Shown here piece after piece: positions 27,241 through 36,613 of a stretch of DNA of 64,000 nt (positions within the stretch are counted from its first letter, which is position 1; each line of letters opens with the position of its first letter). Origin of the DNA: Candidatus Dormiibacter inghamiae (GTDB lineage: Bacteria; Chloroflexota; Dormibacteria; Dormibacterales; Dormibacteraceae); NCBI GenBank assembly GCA_016464825.1, contig JAEKNQ010000040.1, positions 1-64,000 on the forward strand, given 5' to 3'. The position numbers and the translations under genes were made by a program. A model generated the notes under the pieces. The model was not told where the DNA came from, did not search any database, and worked only from the letters and a program-made list of their open reading frames with translations.

Positions 27241-27792
27241 ATGCTTCAGCGAGTGTGGCGTCCGAATCGCGCTGAGCTGGCGGCTGCGCGGGACAGGCAA
27301 ATAGCCGATGTGCTGGCGCCTGGGCTGCGGGTGGTTTTCTGCGGCATCAACCCCGGCCTGTACTCCGGCGCGGTTGGTCACCACTTCGCTCGCCCTGGCA
27401 ACCGCTTCTGGCCGACGCTGCACCTGTCGGGCTTCACCGACGGGCAGCTCTCGCCCTTCGAGGACCGGGACCTGCTCGGGTTTGGCCTTGGCTGCACCAA
27501 CCTGATCTCCCGAACCACCGCCCGGGCGGATGAGCTCGCGCCACAGGAGTTCAGCGAGGGCGCCGAGCGGCTGCGGGAAAAGCTTGAGCGCTTCCGGCCG
27601 GTCTGGCTGGCGCTGCTGGGCATCGGCGCCTACCGGCTGGGCTTCGGGCGGCCACGGGCGGCAATCGGTGAGCAGCCGGATCGAATAGGACCCACGCGGG
27701 TCTGGCTCCTGCCCAACCCGAGCGGTCTCAACGCCCATTACCAGCGTGACGCGCTGGCGGATGCCTTCCGCGAACTGCGTGCCAGCTGTTGA
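27241..27792 (+). CDS. mug: G/U mismatch-specific DNA glycosylase (Mug-type)
   Basis: Removes uracil or thymine opposite guanine. About 183 residues. FCGINPGLYSG is the family active-site loop (Asn in GINPG), HHFARPGNRFW follows, and LLPNPSGLNAHYQ is the second family motif. The ATG at 27241 follows TACGTT (27227-27232) by 8 nt, so the mRNA is probably leaderless. Some bases before it (27205-27240) are open in frame but non-conserved. Confidence 0.9.
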   Translation: MLQRVWRPNRAELAAARDRQIADVLAPGLRVVFCGINPGLYSGAVGHHFARPGNRFWPTLHLSGFTDGQLSPFEDRDLLGFGLGCTNLISRTTARADELAPQEFSEGAERLREKLERFRPVWLALLGIGAYRLGFGRPRAAIGEQPDRIGPTRVWLLPNPSGLNAHYQRDALADAFRELRASC

Positions 27793-27933
27793 TCGTCGGA
27801 CCGCCAGGCCGACGGTCTGATAGGGCTGGCGCCACCGTCACGCTGCGGCAAACTTGGGAAGGCGTCAGGCAGGGTCAGAGGGCCGTTAAACAGGCTCTCC
27901 AGCAGGGCCGGAACAAGGTACCTTATGGAAGCC

Positions 27934-28347
27934 ATGCGCCTCCCTCTCGCCCGCGTCCGCACGTTCCTCCTCGAGGTGCCCAGGCAGGGCAAGCTGGCAT
28001 ACTGCTTGCTGCGCGATCCCCAGATTCCGCTGGCCCCCAAGCTGGCGCTGGGCGCTGCTCTGGCAGTCGTCGCCAGTCCCATCAAGCTCCCGGGTTGGAT
28101 CCCGGTGGCGGGCGAGCTGGATTCGCTGGCGCTGGGCATCCTGGCTGTCAAGGTCTTCGTGGATGCCTGCCCGGATCACCTGGTCCAGGAGCACCAGGCG
28201 GCGTTGAAAAGAGGCGAAAGCCTCTTCGATCAAGATCTGAGCGGCGTCACGGAGCAGGTCCAGAGGACAGCCTCCGAGGTATACGGCAGGTGGACTGAGC
28301 GGGCGGCCGAGTTGCCAAACCGTCTCGTGGAGGACAGATCGGCGTGA
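27934..28347 (+). CDS. DUF1232-like membrane-associated protein
   Basis: About 137 residues. LLRDPQIPLAPKLALGAALAVVASPIKLPGWIPVAGELDSLALGILAVKVF resembles the DUF1232 core, with a helix pair around the PLD-like segment PVAGELDSL. The remainder is a helical C-terminus with charged residues. TACCTT ends right before a first ATG (27925), and the second ATG (27934) is 9 nt away, so I favour the latter as the leaderless start. Stop overlaps rplI as GTGA. Function unknown. Confidence 0.7.
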   Translation: MRLPLARVRTFLLEVPRQGKLAYCLLRDPQIPLAPKLALGAALAVVASPIKLPGWIPVAGELDSLALGILAVKVFVDACPDHLVQEHQAALKRGESLFDQDLSGVTEQVQRTASEVYGRWTERAAELPNRLVEDRSA

Positions 28348-28793
28348 AAGTGATGTTGACGAAGGACGTACCAAGCGTCGGCGTGGCCGGCGACTTGAAG
28401 AACGTTGCCGACGGCTACGGCCGGAACTATCTGATTCCCCAGAAGCTGGCGGTGCTCGCCGGCAAGGGCGTCGAGGTGGAGGCGAAACGGCTGCGGGAGG
28501 CGGCTGCCAAGCGGGAGGCGAAGGCTCGCCAGGAAGCGCAGGAGCTGGCCGAGCAGATCGGCGATCGGACTGTCGTCGTCCGGCTCCGCGTGGGCGAGGG
28601 GGACAAGGTCTTCGGTGCCATCACCAGCGAGGACATCGCCAAGGCGCTGAAGCAGCAGCATCAAGTGGACCTGGACCGCCGCCGAATCGAGCTCAGGGAG
28701 CCGCTGAAGCAGCTGGGCGAGCACCGAGTGCCGCTGCGGCTGTACCGCGACGTCGAAGCTCACATCAACCTGATCATCACGCAGGATCGGTAG
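28344..28793 (+). CDS. rplI: Ribosomal protein bL9
   Basis: 149 residues. Starts VKVMLTKDVPSVGVAGDLKNVADGYGRNYLIPQKLAVLA, the N-terminal domain of bL9 that binds 23S rRNA, followed by the long linking helix (AKRLREAAAKREAKARQEAQELAEQ) and the C-terminal domain with GDKVFGAITSEDIAKAL. GTG start overlaps the DUF1232-like gene as GTGA. The usual rpsF-ssb-rpsR genes are not upstream, but rplI-dnaB-purA order is retained downstream. Confidence 0.95.
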   Translation: MKVMLTKDVPSVGVAGDLKNVADGYGRNYLIPQKLAVLAGKGVEVEAKRLREAAAKREAKARQEAQELAEQIGDRTVVVRLRVGEGDKVFGAITSEDIAKALKQQHQVDLDRRRIELREPLKQLGEHRVPLRLYRDVEAHINLIITQDR

Positions 28794-28971
28794 AGGTGCG
28801 GCCGAAAAGCCCGTCCGGATCTTGGGCGGCCATGCGGGCCATCTCCGGCGTCGCCTCCTGCGCTCCTCGCTGCGCGTATTCCGAATACGCTCGCTGCGGG
28901 GCTCGTCGGCTCCTTGGATCTGACCCACCTAGCCACCCAATCTCTCGGCCGGGTTCCCGGCCGCACCTCTA
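28791..28971. repeat. 181-bp element bounded by a perfect 14-bp inverted repeat
   Basis: TAGAGGTGCGGCCG (28791-28804) begins at the rplI stop and is the exact reverse complement of CGGCCGCACCTCTA (28958-28971). Inside lies a near-palindrome, GCGTATTC-C-GAATACGC, flanked on both sides by copies of CTCGCTGCG. The whole could fold as one long RNA stem or be a small inserted repeat. It sits between rplI and dnaB and contains no gene. Confidence 0.55.
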
Positions 28972-29054
28972 GTTGCCCGTCCCGGCGTCGACCCGGCCGC
29001 GACCGATGCCGCCAAGTCGCTCCCGCCTGATCGCCGCGTAGGCCAGGAAACGCG

Positions 29055-30434
29055 ATGGCAGTCGTCCGCCCCGGCTGGACCGAAGGGCGAGTCCCGCCCC
29101 AGGACCTGGAGGCCGAGAGCTCGGTTCTGGGAGCGGTTCTGCTCGACCCCGCCGCGATCACCCGGATCCTGGACTTCCTCCAAGCCGAGGACTTCTACCG
29201 CGAGAACCACGGCCAGATCTACCGCGCCGCCCTGACGCTCTTTCGGGAGGGTGAGCCGATCGACAACGTCACTGTCGCCGCCGAGCTGGACAAGATGGGA
29301 GTGCTGGAGCGCATAGGCGGCCGGGCGCAGCTGGCTCTGCTGCAGGAGTCGGTGCCCACTGCCGGGAACGCCGAGTATTACGCCCGCATAGTCAAGGACA
29401 AGGCCTACAAGCGCCGCCTCATAACCGTCGGCGGCCAGGTGACCCAGCTCGGCTACGAGGATGGGCTGGACGCCGAGGAGGCTGTCAATACAGCCCAGTC
29501 GCATGTCTACGCGATCTCCGACGACAGGATAGGTGGCGGCCTGGAGCACATCTATACTTTGCTCAAGCCGGCCATGGATCGGATCGACGCCCAGATGGCG
29601 TCAGGCGGCGGTGTGTTAGGTGTGCCCAGCGGCTTTCACGATCTGGACCGGCTGACCAATGGTTTCAAGGAGTCGGACCTGATAGTTATCGCCGGTCGAC
29701 CGGCGATGGGCAAGACGTCTTTCGTTCTCAATGTCGCTCTGCACGCGGCGGTTCAGCAAAAGCAGCCGATAGCCATCTTCAGCCTGGAGATGTCGAAGGA
29801 GCAGCTGGTCGAGCGGATGCTCTCGGAGCAGGCGCAGATCGACGCCCAGCGCATGCACCGGGGGCTGCTGAGTGACAACGAGTACGAGCGGCTGGCCGGG
29901 GCGATGGGCCCGCTGGGCGACGCGCCGATCTTCATCGACGACGTGCCCAGTCTGGACGATCTGACCCTGCGTCTCAAGTCGCGGCAGGCGAAGAGCCGGG
30001 AGGGGGTGCAGATGATCATCGTCGACTACCTCCAGCTGATGACGGGACGTACGCGGGGCGACGACTCCAACCGCGTGCAGGAGGTCTCCGCCATCTCCCG
30101 CTCGCTCAAGTCGATTGCGCGCGAGCTGAAGGTGCCGGTGCTGGCCATTTCCCAGCTCTCCCGGGCCCCCGAGGCGCGCCCCGACAAGCGGCCCATCCTG
30201 AGCGATTTGCGCGAATCCGGCTCGATCGAGCAGGACAGTGACATAGTCATGTTTCTCTATCGGGACGAGTACTACAACCGGGAGAAGTCGGAGAAGCCCG
30301 GCATCGCCGAGGTGATAGTGGCCAAGCATCGCAACGGCCCGACCGGCATGGTTGAGCTCTTCTTCCGGCGGGAGCTGACGCGATTCGAGAATATCAGCCA
30401 TCGCCAGCTGGACCCCGCCTCCGGGCGGCCCTGA
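29055..30434 (+). CDS. dnaB: Replicative DNA helicase DnaB
   Basis: Unwinds DNA at the replication fork. 459 residues. N-terminal domain (VPPQDLEAESSVLGAVLLDP), linker, then the RecA-like domain with Walker A GRPAMGKTSFVLN near residue 218 and Walker B IIVDYLQLM near residue 324. No intein is present: the helicase motifs are continuous. The ATG at 29055 is 83 bp after the inverted-repeat element. Confidence 0.95.
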   Translation: MAVVRPGWTEGRVPPQDLEAESSVLGAVLLDPAAITRILDFLQAEDFYRENHGQIYRAALTLFREGEPIDNVTVAAELDKMGVLERIGGRAQLALLQESVPTAGNAEYYARIVKDKAYKRRLITVGGQVTQLGYEDGLDAEEAVNTAQSHVYAISDDRIGGGLEHIYTLLKPAMDRIDAQMASGGGVLGVPSGFHDLDRLTNGFKESDLIVIAGRPAMGKTSFVLNVALHAAVQQKQPIAIFSLEMSKEQLVERMLSEQAQIDAQRMHRGLLSDNEYERLAGAMGPLGDAPIFIDDVPSLDDLTLRLKSRQAKSREGVQMIIVDYLQLMTGRTRGDDSNRVQEVSAISRSLKSIARELKVPVLAISQLSRAPEARPDKRPILSDLRESGSIEQDSDIVMFLYRDEYYNREKSEKPGIAEVIVAKHRNGPTGMVELFFRRELTRFENISHRQLDPASGRP

Positions 30435-30462
30435 GCACCCCGACCCGCGGCCACAATCGGTT

Positions 30463-30519
30463 TAATTGGCGAGCGTGAGAGCTGAGCTCGACCAGGCGCG
30501 CCTGACCGCGGCTCGCTGA
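30463..30519 (+). promoter_or_regulatory. purA leader: -10 box and 14-codon leaderless mini-ORF
   Basis: TAATTG (30463-30468) lies 6 nt before a GTG at 30475. That GTG opens a 14-codon frame, VRAELDQARLTAAR, which ends in TGA at 30517-30519. The last A of that stop is the A of the purA ATG (TGATG overlap). A ribosome finishing the mini-ORF would be placed on the purA start. No Shine-Dalgarno precedes purA. Confidence 0.55.
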
Positions 30520-31808
30520 TGGTCATCATCATCGCTGGCGCTCAGTGGGGAGACGAGGGCAAGGGCAAGGTGATCGACCTGCTGGCGGAGAGGGCGGACA
30601 TGATAGTTCGACCTCAAGGTGGGGCCAACGCCGGCCACACGGTAGTCACTGAGGACGGCGAGTTCAAGTTCCAGCTGCTGCCCAGCGGCATCCTGTACCC
30701 CCACGTGACCTGCGTCATCGGTCACGGCGTGGTGGCCGATCCGCGCGTGCTGATCCGCGAGATCGACCAGCTCCGTGAGCGCGGGATCGAACCCGACAAC
30801 CTGGTGATCAGCGAGCGGGCCCACATGGTGATGGGTTACCACCCGGTCTTCGACCAGCTGGAGGAGGGCGTGCGCGGTGACGATCGCCTGGGAACCACCC
30901 GCCGTGGGATCGGGCCCGCCTACTCGGACAAGATCCGCCGCATCGGCTTTCGGATCGGTGACCTGCAGAAGGAAGCCTTCATGCGCAAGAAGCTGGACTT
31001 CGTGGTGGGTCAGGTCAAAAACCCCATCCTGACCGACCTCTACCGCGACAGGACCTTCGACTGGGAGGAGATGCTGGCCGAGTACAGGGATTACGCCGCG
31101 CGTCTCAATCCCTACATCAGAGACATCTATCCGCTGGTTCAGGACGCCCTGGATCGCCAGGCCAACATACTGCTGGAAGGCGCCCAGGCCACCATGCTGG
31201 ACCTGGATCTCGGCACCTATCCCTACGTCACCTCCTCCAACACCACCGCCGGAGGCGCGCTGACCGGTTCGGGCATCCCGCCGACCAGGGTGGACCTGAG
31301 CCTTGTCGTCTGCAAGGCCTACACCACGCGAGTCGGCTACGGGCCCTTGCCCACTGAGTTGACCGACAGCACAGGGGATCAGATCCGGGAGAAGGGCACT
31401 GAGTTCGGCACTGTCACCGGCCGCGCCCGGCGGGTGGGCTGGTTCGACGGTCCGGTGGCACGCTACGCAGTCAGGGTGAACGGCGCCGAGTCCATGGCGC
31501 TGACCAAGCTCGACGTGCTGGACGCGCTGCCAGAGGTTGGCATCTGTACTGACTACGAGTTCCGAGGCAGGGTGCACGATCACCCGATGGCCAACATTTC
31601 ACACCTGAAGCACTGCTCGCCCCGATACGTCAACATGCCTGGCTGGCAGGCTCCCATCGGCCAATGCAGGACCTGGGACGAGCTGCCCACCAAATGCCGC
31701 GCCTACGTGGAGGCGCTGGAGGGGGTGGCCGAGGTCTCGATCGATCTGATCGGCGTCGGACCGCGGCGCGACCAGTTCATCATGAGGAAGCGCAGCTTCT
31801 TCGGATAG
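30519..31808 (+). CDS. purA: Adenylosuccinate synthase
   Basis: GTP-dependent step of AMP synthesis from IMP. 429 residues. The start MVIIIAGAQWGDEGKGKVID has the P-loop GDEGKGK. QGGANAGHTV, GTTRRGIGPAYSDK (IMP/GTP binding) and the conserved GPLPTEL are present. The ATG overlaps the stop of a leaderless mini-ORF by one base, suggesting translational coupling. Product length is normal. Confidence 0.95.
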   Translation: MVIIIAGAQWGDEGKGKVIDLLAERADMIVRPQGGANAGHTVVTEDGEFKFQLLPSGILYPHVTCVIGHGVVADPRVLIREIDQLRERGIEPDNLVISERAHMVMGYHPVFDQLEEGVRGDDRLGTTRRGIGPAYSDKIRRIGFRIGDLQKEAFMRKKLDFVVGQVKNPILTDLYRDRTFDWEEMLAEYRDYAARLNPYIRDIYPLVQDALDRQANILLEGAQATMLDLDLGTYPYVTSSNTTAGGALTGSGIPPTRVDLSLVVCKAYTTRVGYGPLPTELTDSTGDQIREKGTEFGTVTGRARRVGWFDGPVARYAVRVNGAESMALTKLDVLDALPEVGICTDYEFRGRVHDHPMANISHLKHCSPRYVNMPGWQAPIGQCRTWDELPTKCRAYVEALEGVAEVSIDLIGVGPRRDQFIMRKRSFFG

Positions 31809-31895
31809 GGGGCGGGTTCGTCGCCCGCCGGGCGGCTGCGCAGGATAATTCAGCTGACCTTGAAACGCCGCCCACGGCAGGGATAAGGAGAAGCG

Positions 31896-33551
<1,656 letters not shown>

Positions 33552-33577
33552 CCGGGCGCCGGCTGGACCCAGCTCGA

Positions 33578-34912
33578 GTGGCTGAAGCGGATGGCGCCAA
33601 GCCGCAGAGCTGGTTCGCCGACCATGCTCTGCTGCCCGAAGGGCACGCCCGCGACGTGTTGTTCCAGATCTCCGACGGCCGCTTCACCGCCGTCACTCCC
33701 AACGCCTCCCCGGCCGGCGCCGGGCGGCTGCCCGGGATCGCCCTACCTGGGTTCGCCAACGTCCACAGCCACGCCTTCCATCGCGCGCTGCGCGGCCGCG
33801 CTCAGGATTCCGACGGCACCTTCTGGAGTTGGCGGGAGCGGATGTACGCGGTGGCCGAGCGCCTCACGCCGGACAGGTATCTGGAGTTGGCGCGAGCGAC
33901 GTATGCGGAGATGGCTCTGGCCGGAATCACCGCGGTTGGCGAGTTCCACTACCTGCACCACGGCCCAGGCGGCGTGCCCTACGCCGACCCCAACGCCATG
34001 GGCGAGGCTCTGCTGCAGGCAGCGCGCGAGGCCGGCGTCCGGATAGCTCTGCTTGACGCGTGCTATCTCGCCGGCGGTCTGACCGGTTCGGGCCACACGC
34101 CGCTCGAAGGCGTTCAGCTTCGCTTCGGCGATGGTGACGTCGATGGCTGGGCCGGCCGTTTCACGCGCCTTGCCGGCTCCGACACAGCGGTCATCGGGGC
34201 GGCCCTGCACTCGGTGCGGGCGGTGCCTGCGGCCTCGATCCGCTCAGCCAGCGCAGCCGCAGCCGGCGTGCCACTGCACGTCCATGTGTCGGAGCAGCCT
34301 GCGGAGAACGAGGTCTGCCGCGCCTTCTACGGCTACACCCCGGCGGCCCTCCTGCAGCACGAAGGAGCGCTGAGCCGGCGAACCACTGCAGTGCACGCGA
34401 CACACCTCAGCCAGGACGATGTGGCGCTGCTCGGTGGCGCCTCAGCGCAGGCTTGCCTTTGCCCCACCACTGAGCGAGACCTGGCCGACGGCATCGGGCC
34501 CGCGCTGCAGCTTCACGAGGCGGGTGTCAGGGTCTCGCTGGGCAGTGACCAGCACGCGGTCATCGACCTGCTGGAGGAGGCGCGCGCTCTGGAGATGGAC
34601 CAGCGGCTGGCCAGCGGCCGGCGGGGCCGGTTCACTCCCGGGGAGCTGCTGGCGGCACTGACGCGGCATGAAGCGCTCGGCTTTCCAGAGGCGGGCCGTC
34701 TGGCGGTGGGGGAGAGAGCTGATCTGGTGGGTGTGCGGCTCGACAGTCCGCGCACTGCCGGCAGTGATCCGGCTCAGGTGCTGTTCAGCGCTACCGCGGC
34801 GGACGTCGACATTGTCCTGGTTGACGGCGGGGTAGTGGTCAGGGAGGGCCGACACAGGCTGGGCGACATCGGCCGCGCGCTACAGGCTGCCATCGAACCG
34901 CTCTGGCGGTGA
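33578..34912 (+). CDS. hutF: Formimidoylglutamate deiminase (HutF-like)
   Basis: Hydrolyses N-formimidoylglutamate to formylglutamate and ammonia in the five-step histidine pathway. 444 residues. Amidohydrolase fold: LPGFANVHSHAFHRALRG (metal HxH), FWSWRERMYAVAERL near residue 85, and the VHVSEQPAENEVCRAFYG helix. The late motif LGSDQHAVIDLLEEARALEMDQRL differs slightly from the more usual GSDSH. Adjacent hutU supports the assignment. GTG start at 33578. A general cytosine/guanine-deaminase relative is the alternative. Confidence 0.85.
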   Translation: MAEADGAKPQSWFADHALLPEGHARDVLFQISDGRFTAVTPNASPAGAGRLPGIALPGFANVHSHAFHRALRGRAQDSDGTFWSWRERMYAVAERLTPDRYLELARATYAEMALAGITAVGEFHYLHHGPGGVPYADPNAMGEALLQAAREAGVRIALLDACYLAGGLTGSGHTPLEGVQLRFGDGDVDGWAGRFTRLAGSDTAVIGAALHSVRAVPAASIRSASAAAAGVPLHVHVSEQPAENEVCRAFYGYTPAALLQHEGALSRRTTAVHATHLSQDDVALLGGASAQACLCPTTERDLADGIGPALQLHEAGVRVSLGSDQHAVIDLLEEARALEMDQRLASGRRGRFTPGELLAALTRHEALGFPEAGRLAVGERADLVGVRLDSPRTAGSDPAQVLFSATAADVDIVLVDGGVVVREGRHRLGDIGRALQAAIEPLWR

Positions 34913-34946
34913 GGCCGCATCCCGTCTCCGAGGGCAGCTGCACGCG

Positions 34947-35849
34947 TCAGTCAGGACTGTTAAGGTGCTGGCCGAGAAAGCCGGCGCATTCGGTCAGCGC
35001 TGTCTCGCTCCGGTCTAAGATCCCATGCATGCGCAGGAAACCGTGGATCATGCCCCGCTGGTCGCTGACTTGGACCGGCACGCCGGCCTCCTGCAGCCGC
35101 CTCGCGTAGGCGAGCCCCTCGTCGTAGAGGACGTCGTACTCGCAGGCCATTACCAGCGCCGGCGCGACGCCGGCCAGCGAGCCGGCTCGAAGCGGGGAAG
35201 CGTCGGGTTGGCCGCCGTCGCCGCCGTTCAGATAGTAATCCCAGTACCAGCGCATCGAGTCCCGTGTCAGCCCGAAGCCCTCGGCGTTCCTTTCGTAGGA
35301 GGGCGTCGTGAGGTCATGGTCCATCACCGGGTAGATGAGCAGCTGCGCGGCGAGAGGCGTGCCGGCGTCTCGGGCCTTCAAGGCGAGGACGGCTGCGAGG
35401 TTGCCGCCGGCGCTGTCCCCCGCGACCGCCACCGCCCGCGCTTCCTGGGCAGTCCAACGAAAAACCGCCCAGCAGTCGTCGACGGCGGCGGCAAAGGGAT
35501 GCTCCGGCGCCAGCCGGTAGCCGATCGAGACGACGCGCAGGCCGGTCCGGTTGGCGAGGTTGCGGCAGAGACCCTCATGGGTCTCGAGCGAACCGCACAC
35601 CCAGCCGCCGCCGTGCATCCAAAGCAGGATCGGCGCAGCTTTGTTCGGCTCGGCCTCATAGATCCGGATCGGAACGCCGCCGACCACTTCATCCCGCACC
35701 CGGGCGATCGGCTCCAACTCGCCCCAGCTGACGGCAGTCCCTTCCTCCATCAGCCGCCGCGCCTCCGCCGGCGTGAGCTCCGAGGGAGGTGGAATCCCCT
35801 GCTCCGCCTGGCGGCGCAGGTAGTCGGCGGCCTGGGGATCGAGCGGCAC
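34947..35849 (-). CDS. Alpha/beta hydrolase, HSL (lipase/esterase) family
   Basis: About 300 residues. LLWMHGGGWVCGSLETHEGLCRNLANRTG contains the HGGG oxyanion-hole motif of hormone-sensitive-lipase-like esterases. AVAGDSAGGNLAAV has the nucleophile Ser (GDSAG), and MACEYDVLYDEGLAYARRL and IHGFLRM carry the Asp and His of the triad. It hydrolyses acyl esters; the substrate is unknown. The GTG at 35849 follows CATACT (35859-35864) by 9 nt, so I prefer it to the upstream start. Confidence 0.86.
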   Translation of the reverse strand: MPLDPQAADYLRRQAEQGIPPPSELTPAEARRLMEEGTAVSWGELEPIARVRDEVVGGVPIRIYEAEPNKAAPILLWMHGGGWVCGSLETHEGLCRNLANRTGLRVVSIGYRLAPEHPFAAAVDDCWAVFRWTAQEARAVAVAGDSAGGNLAAVLALKARDAGTPLAAQLLIYPVMDHDLTTPSYERNAEGFGLTRDSMRWYWDYYLNGGDGGQPDASPLRAGSLAGVAPALVMACEYDVLYDEGLAYARRLQEAGVPVQVSDQRGMIHGFLRMHGILDRSETALTECAGFLGQHLNSPD

Positions 35850-36151
35850 GGCCGCTTCAGTATGGCTCGGCCCCGACCAGAACCCACCGAGCCAGAGCCG
35901 AAGGCCAGTCACTGGTGCGAGGGCGTCGACGCCCGCAGGCGGCTGGTCACCGAAATCTATACTTGACTTGGTCCGGCAAAACGTTGGCGCTGCCGTTGTG
36001 GGAATCCGAGGTTCGGGATGTCAGAATCGACCCGTAGTTCTTCAGCCAGTGCGCTGGCCCATCGAGCCCTGCGCACTACCGCTGGGAGCGCCGTGATAGG
36101 CCTGAATATCGGCGTTATCACGAATCGGCGCGTGATGCTGCCACAGGAGAC
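35850..36151. other. Intergenic region with operator-like palindrome
   Basis: 302 bp between the esterase and the frameshifted oxidase. It contains ATCACG (36117-36122) and CGTGAT (36131-36136), an inverted repeat with an 8-nt gap upstream of the second gene, which might be a repressor site. A strong Shine-Dalgarno (GGAG) is just before 36152. No gene is visible in it. Confidence 0.4.
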
Positions 36152-36576
36152 ATGAGGCCTGTGGCGAGAATTCCCGAGGCGGCGCTCGCCGCACTGGATC
36201 GACCGCAGTTGGCCCACGTTGTGACGCTGAACCGGGACGGTAGCCTCAAGTCAGCTGCACCTGGGTGGGCGTCGAGGGCGACGAGCTGGTCGTCGCCTCG
36301 ATTCCGCGTAATCAGAAGGTGCGGAACCGGGAGCGGGACGGCCGCATCTGCCTCTCCATCGCGACAGGCCGCAAGGCCGACAACAGCCTCGATGAGTACC
36401 TGGTCGTTCACGGCACCGCCCGGGTGACCGCTGGCGGGGCGCCGGAAGTACTGCAGCGGCTGGCGGAGGTCTACATCGGGCCCGGGGTGAAGTTTCCGGC
36501 CCTGCCCGACCCACCGCCCGGTTACGTGATCCGCATCACGCCGGAGCGCTTCAGCGGCAATGGCCCCTGGACCTGA
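36152..36576 (+). pseudogene. Pyridoxamine 5'-phosphate oxidase-fold (F420/FMN) protein, frameshifted
   Basis: Frame 1 (from ATG 36152) gives RIPEAALAALDRPQLAHVVTLNRDGSLKS, the start of a split-barrel flavin/F420-binding protein. Near 36249 the homology moves to another frame, reading SCTWVGVEGDELVVASIPRNQKVRNRERDGRICLSIATG and on to VHGTARVTAGGAPEVLQRLAEVYIG. One single-base indel explains it. It is either a real pseudogene or a sequencing error. A good SD precedes the ATG. It would reduce or oxidise small molecules with F420 or FMN by family. Confidence 0.75.
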
Positions 36577-36613
36577 GCCGCGGCTGGTCTGGCCGAGGCG
36601 CAACGCAATCGCG

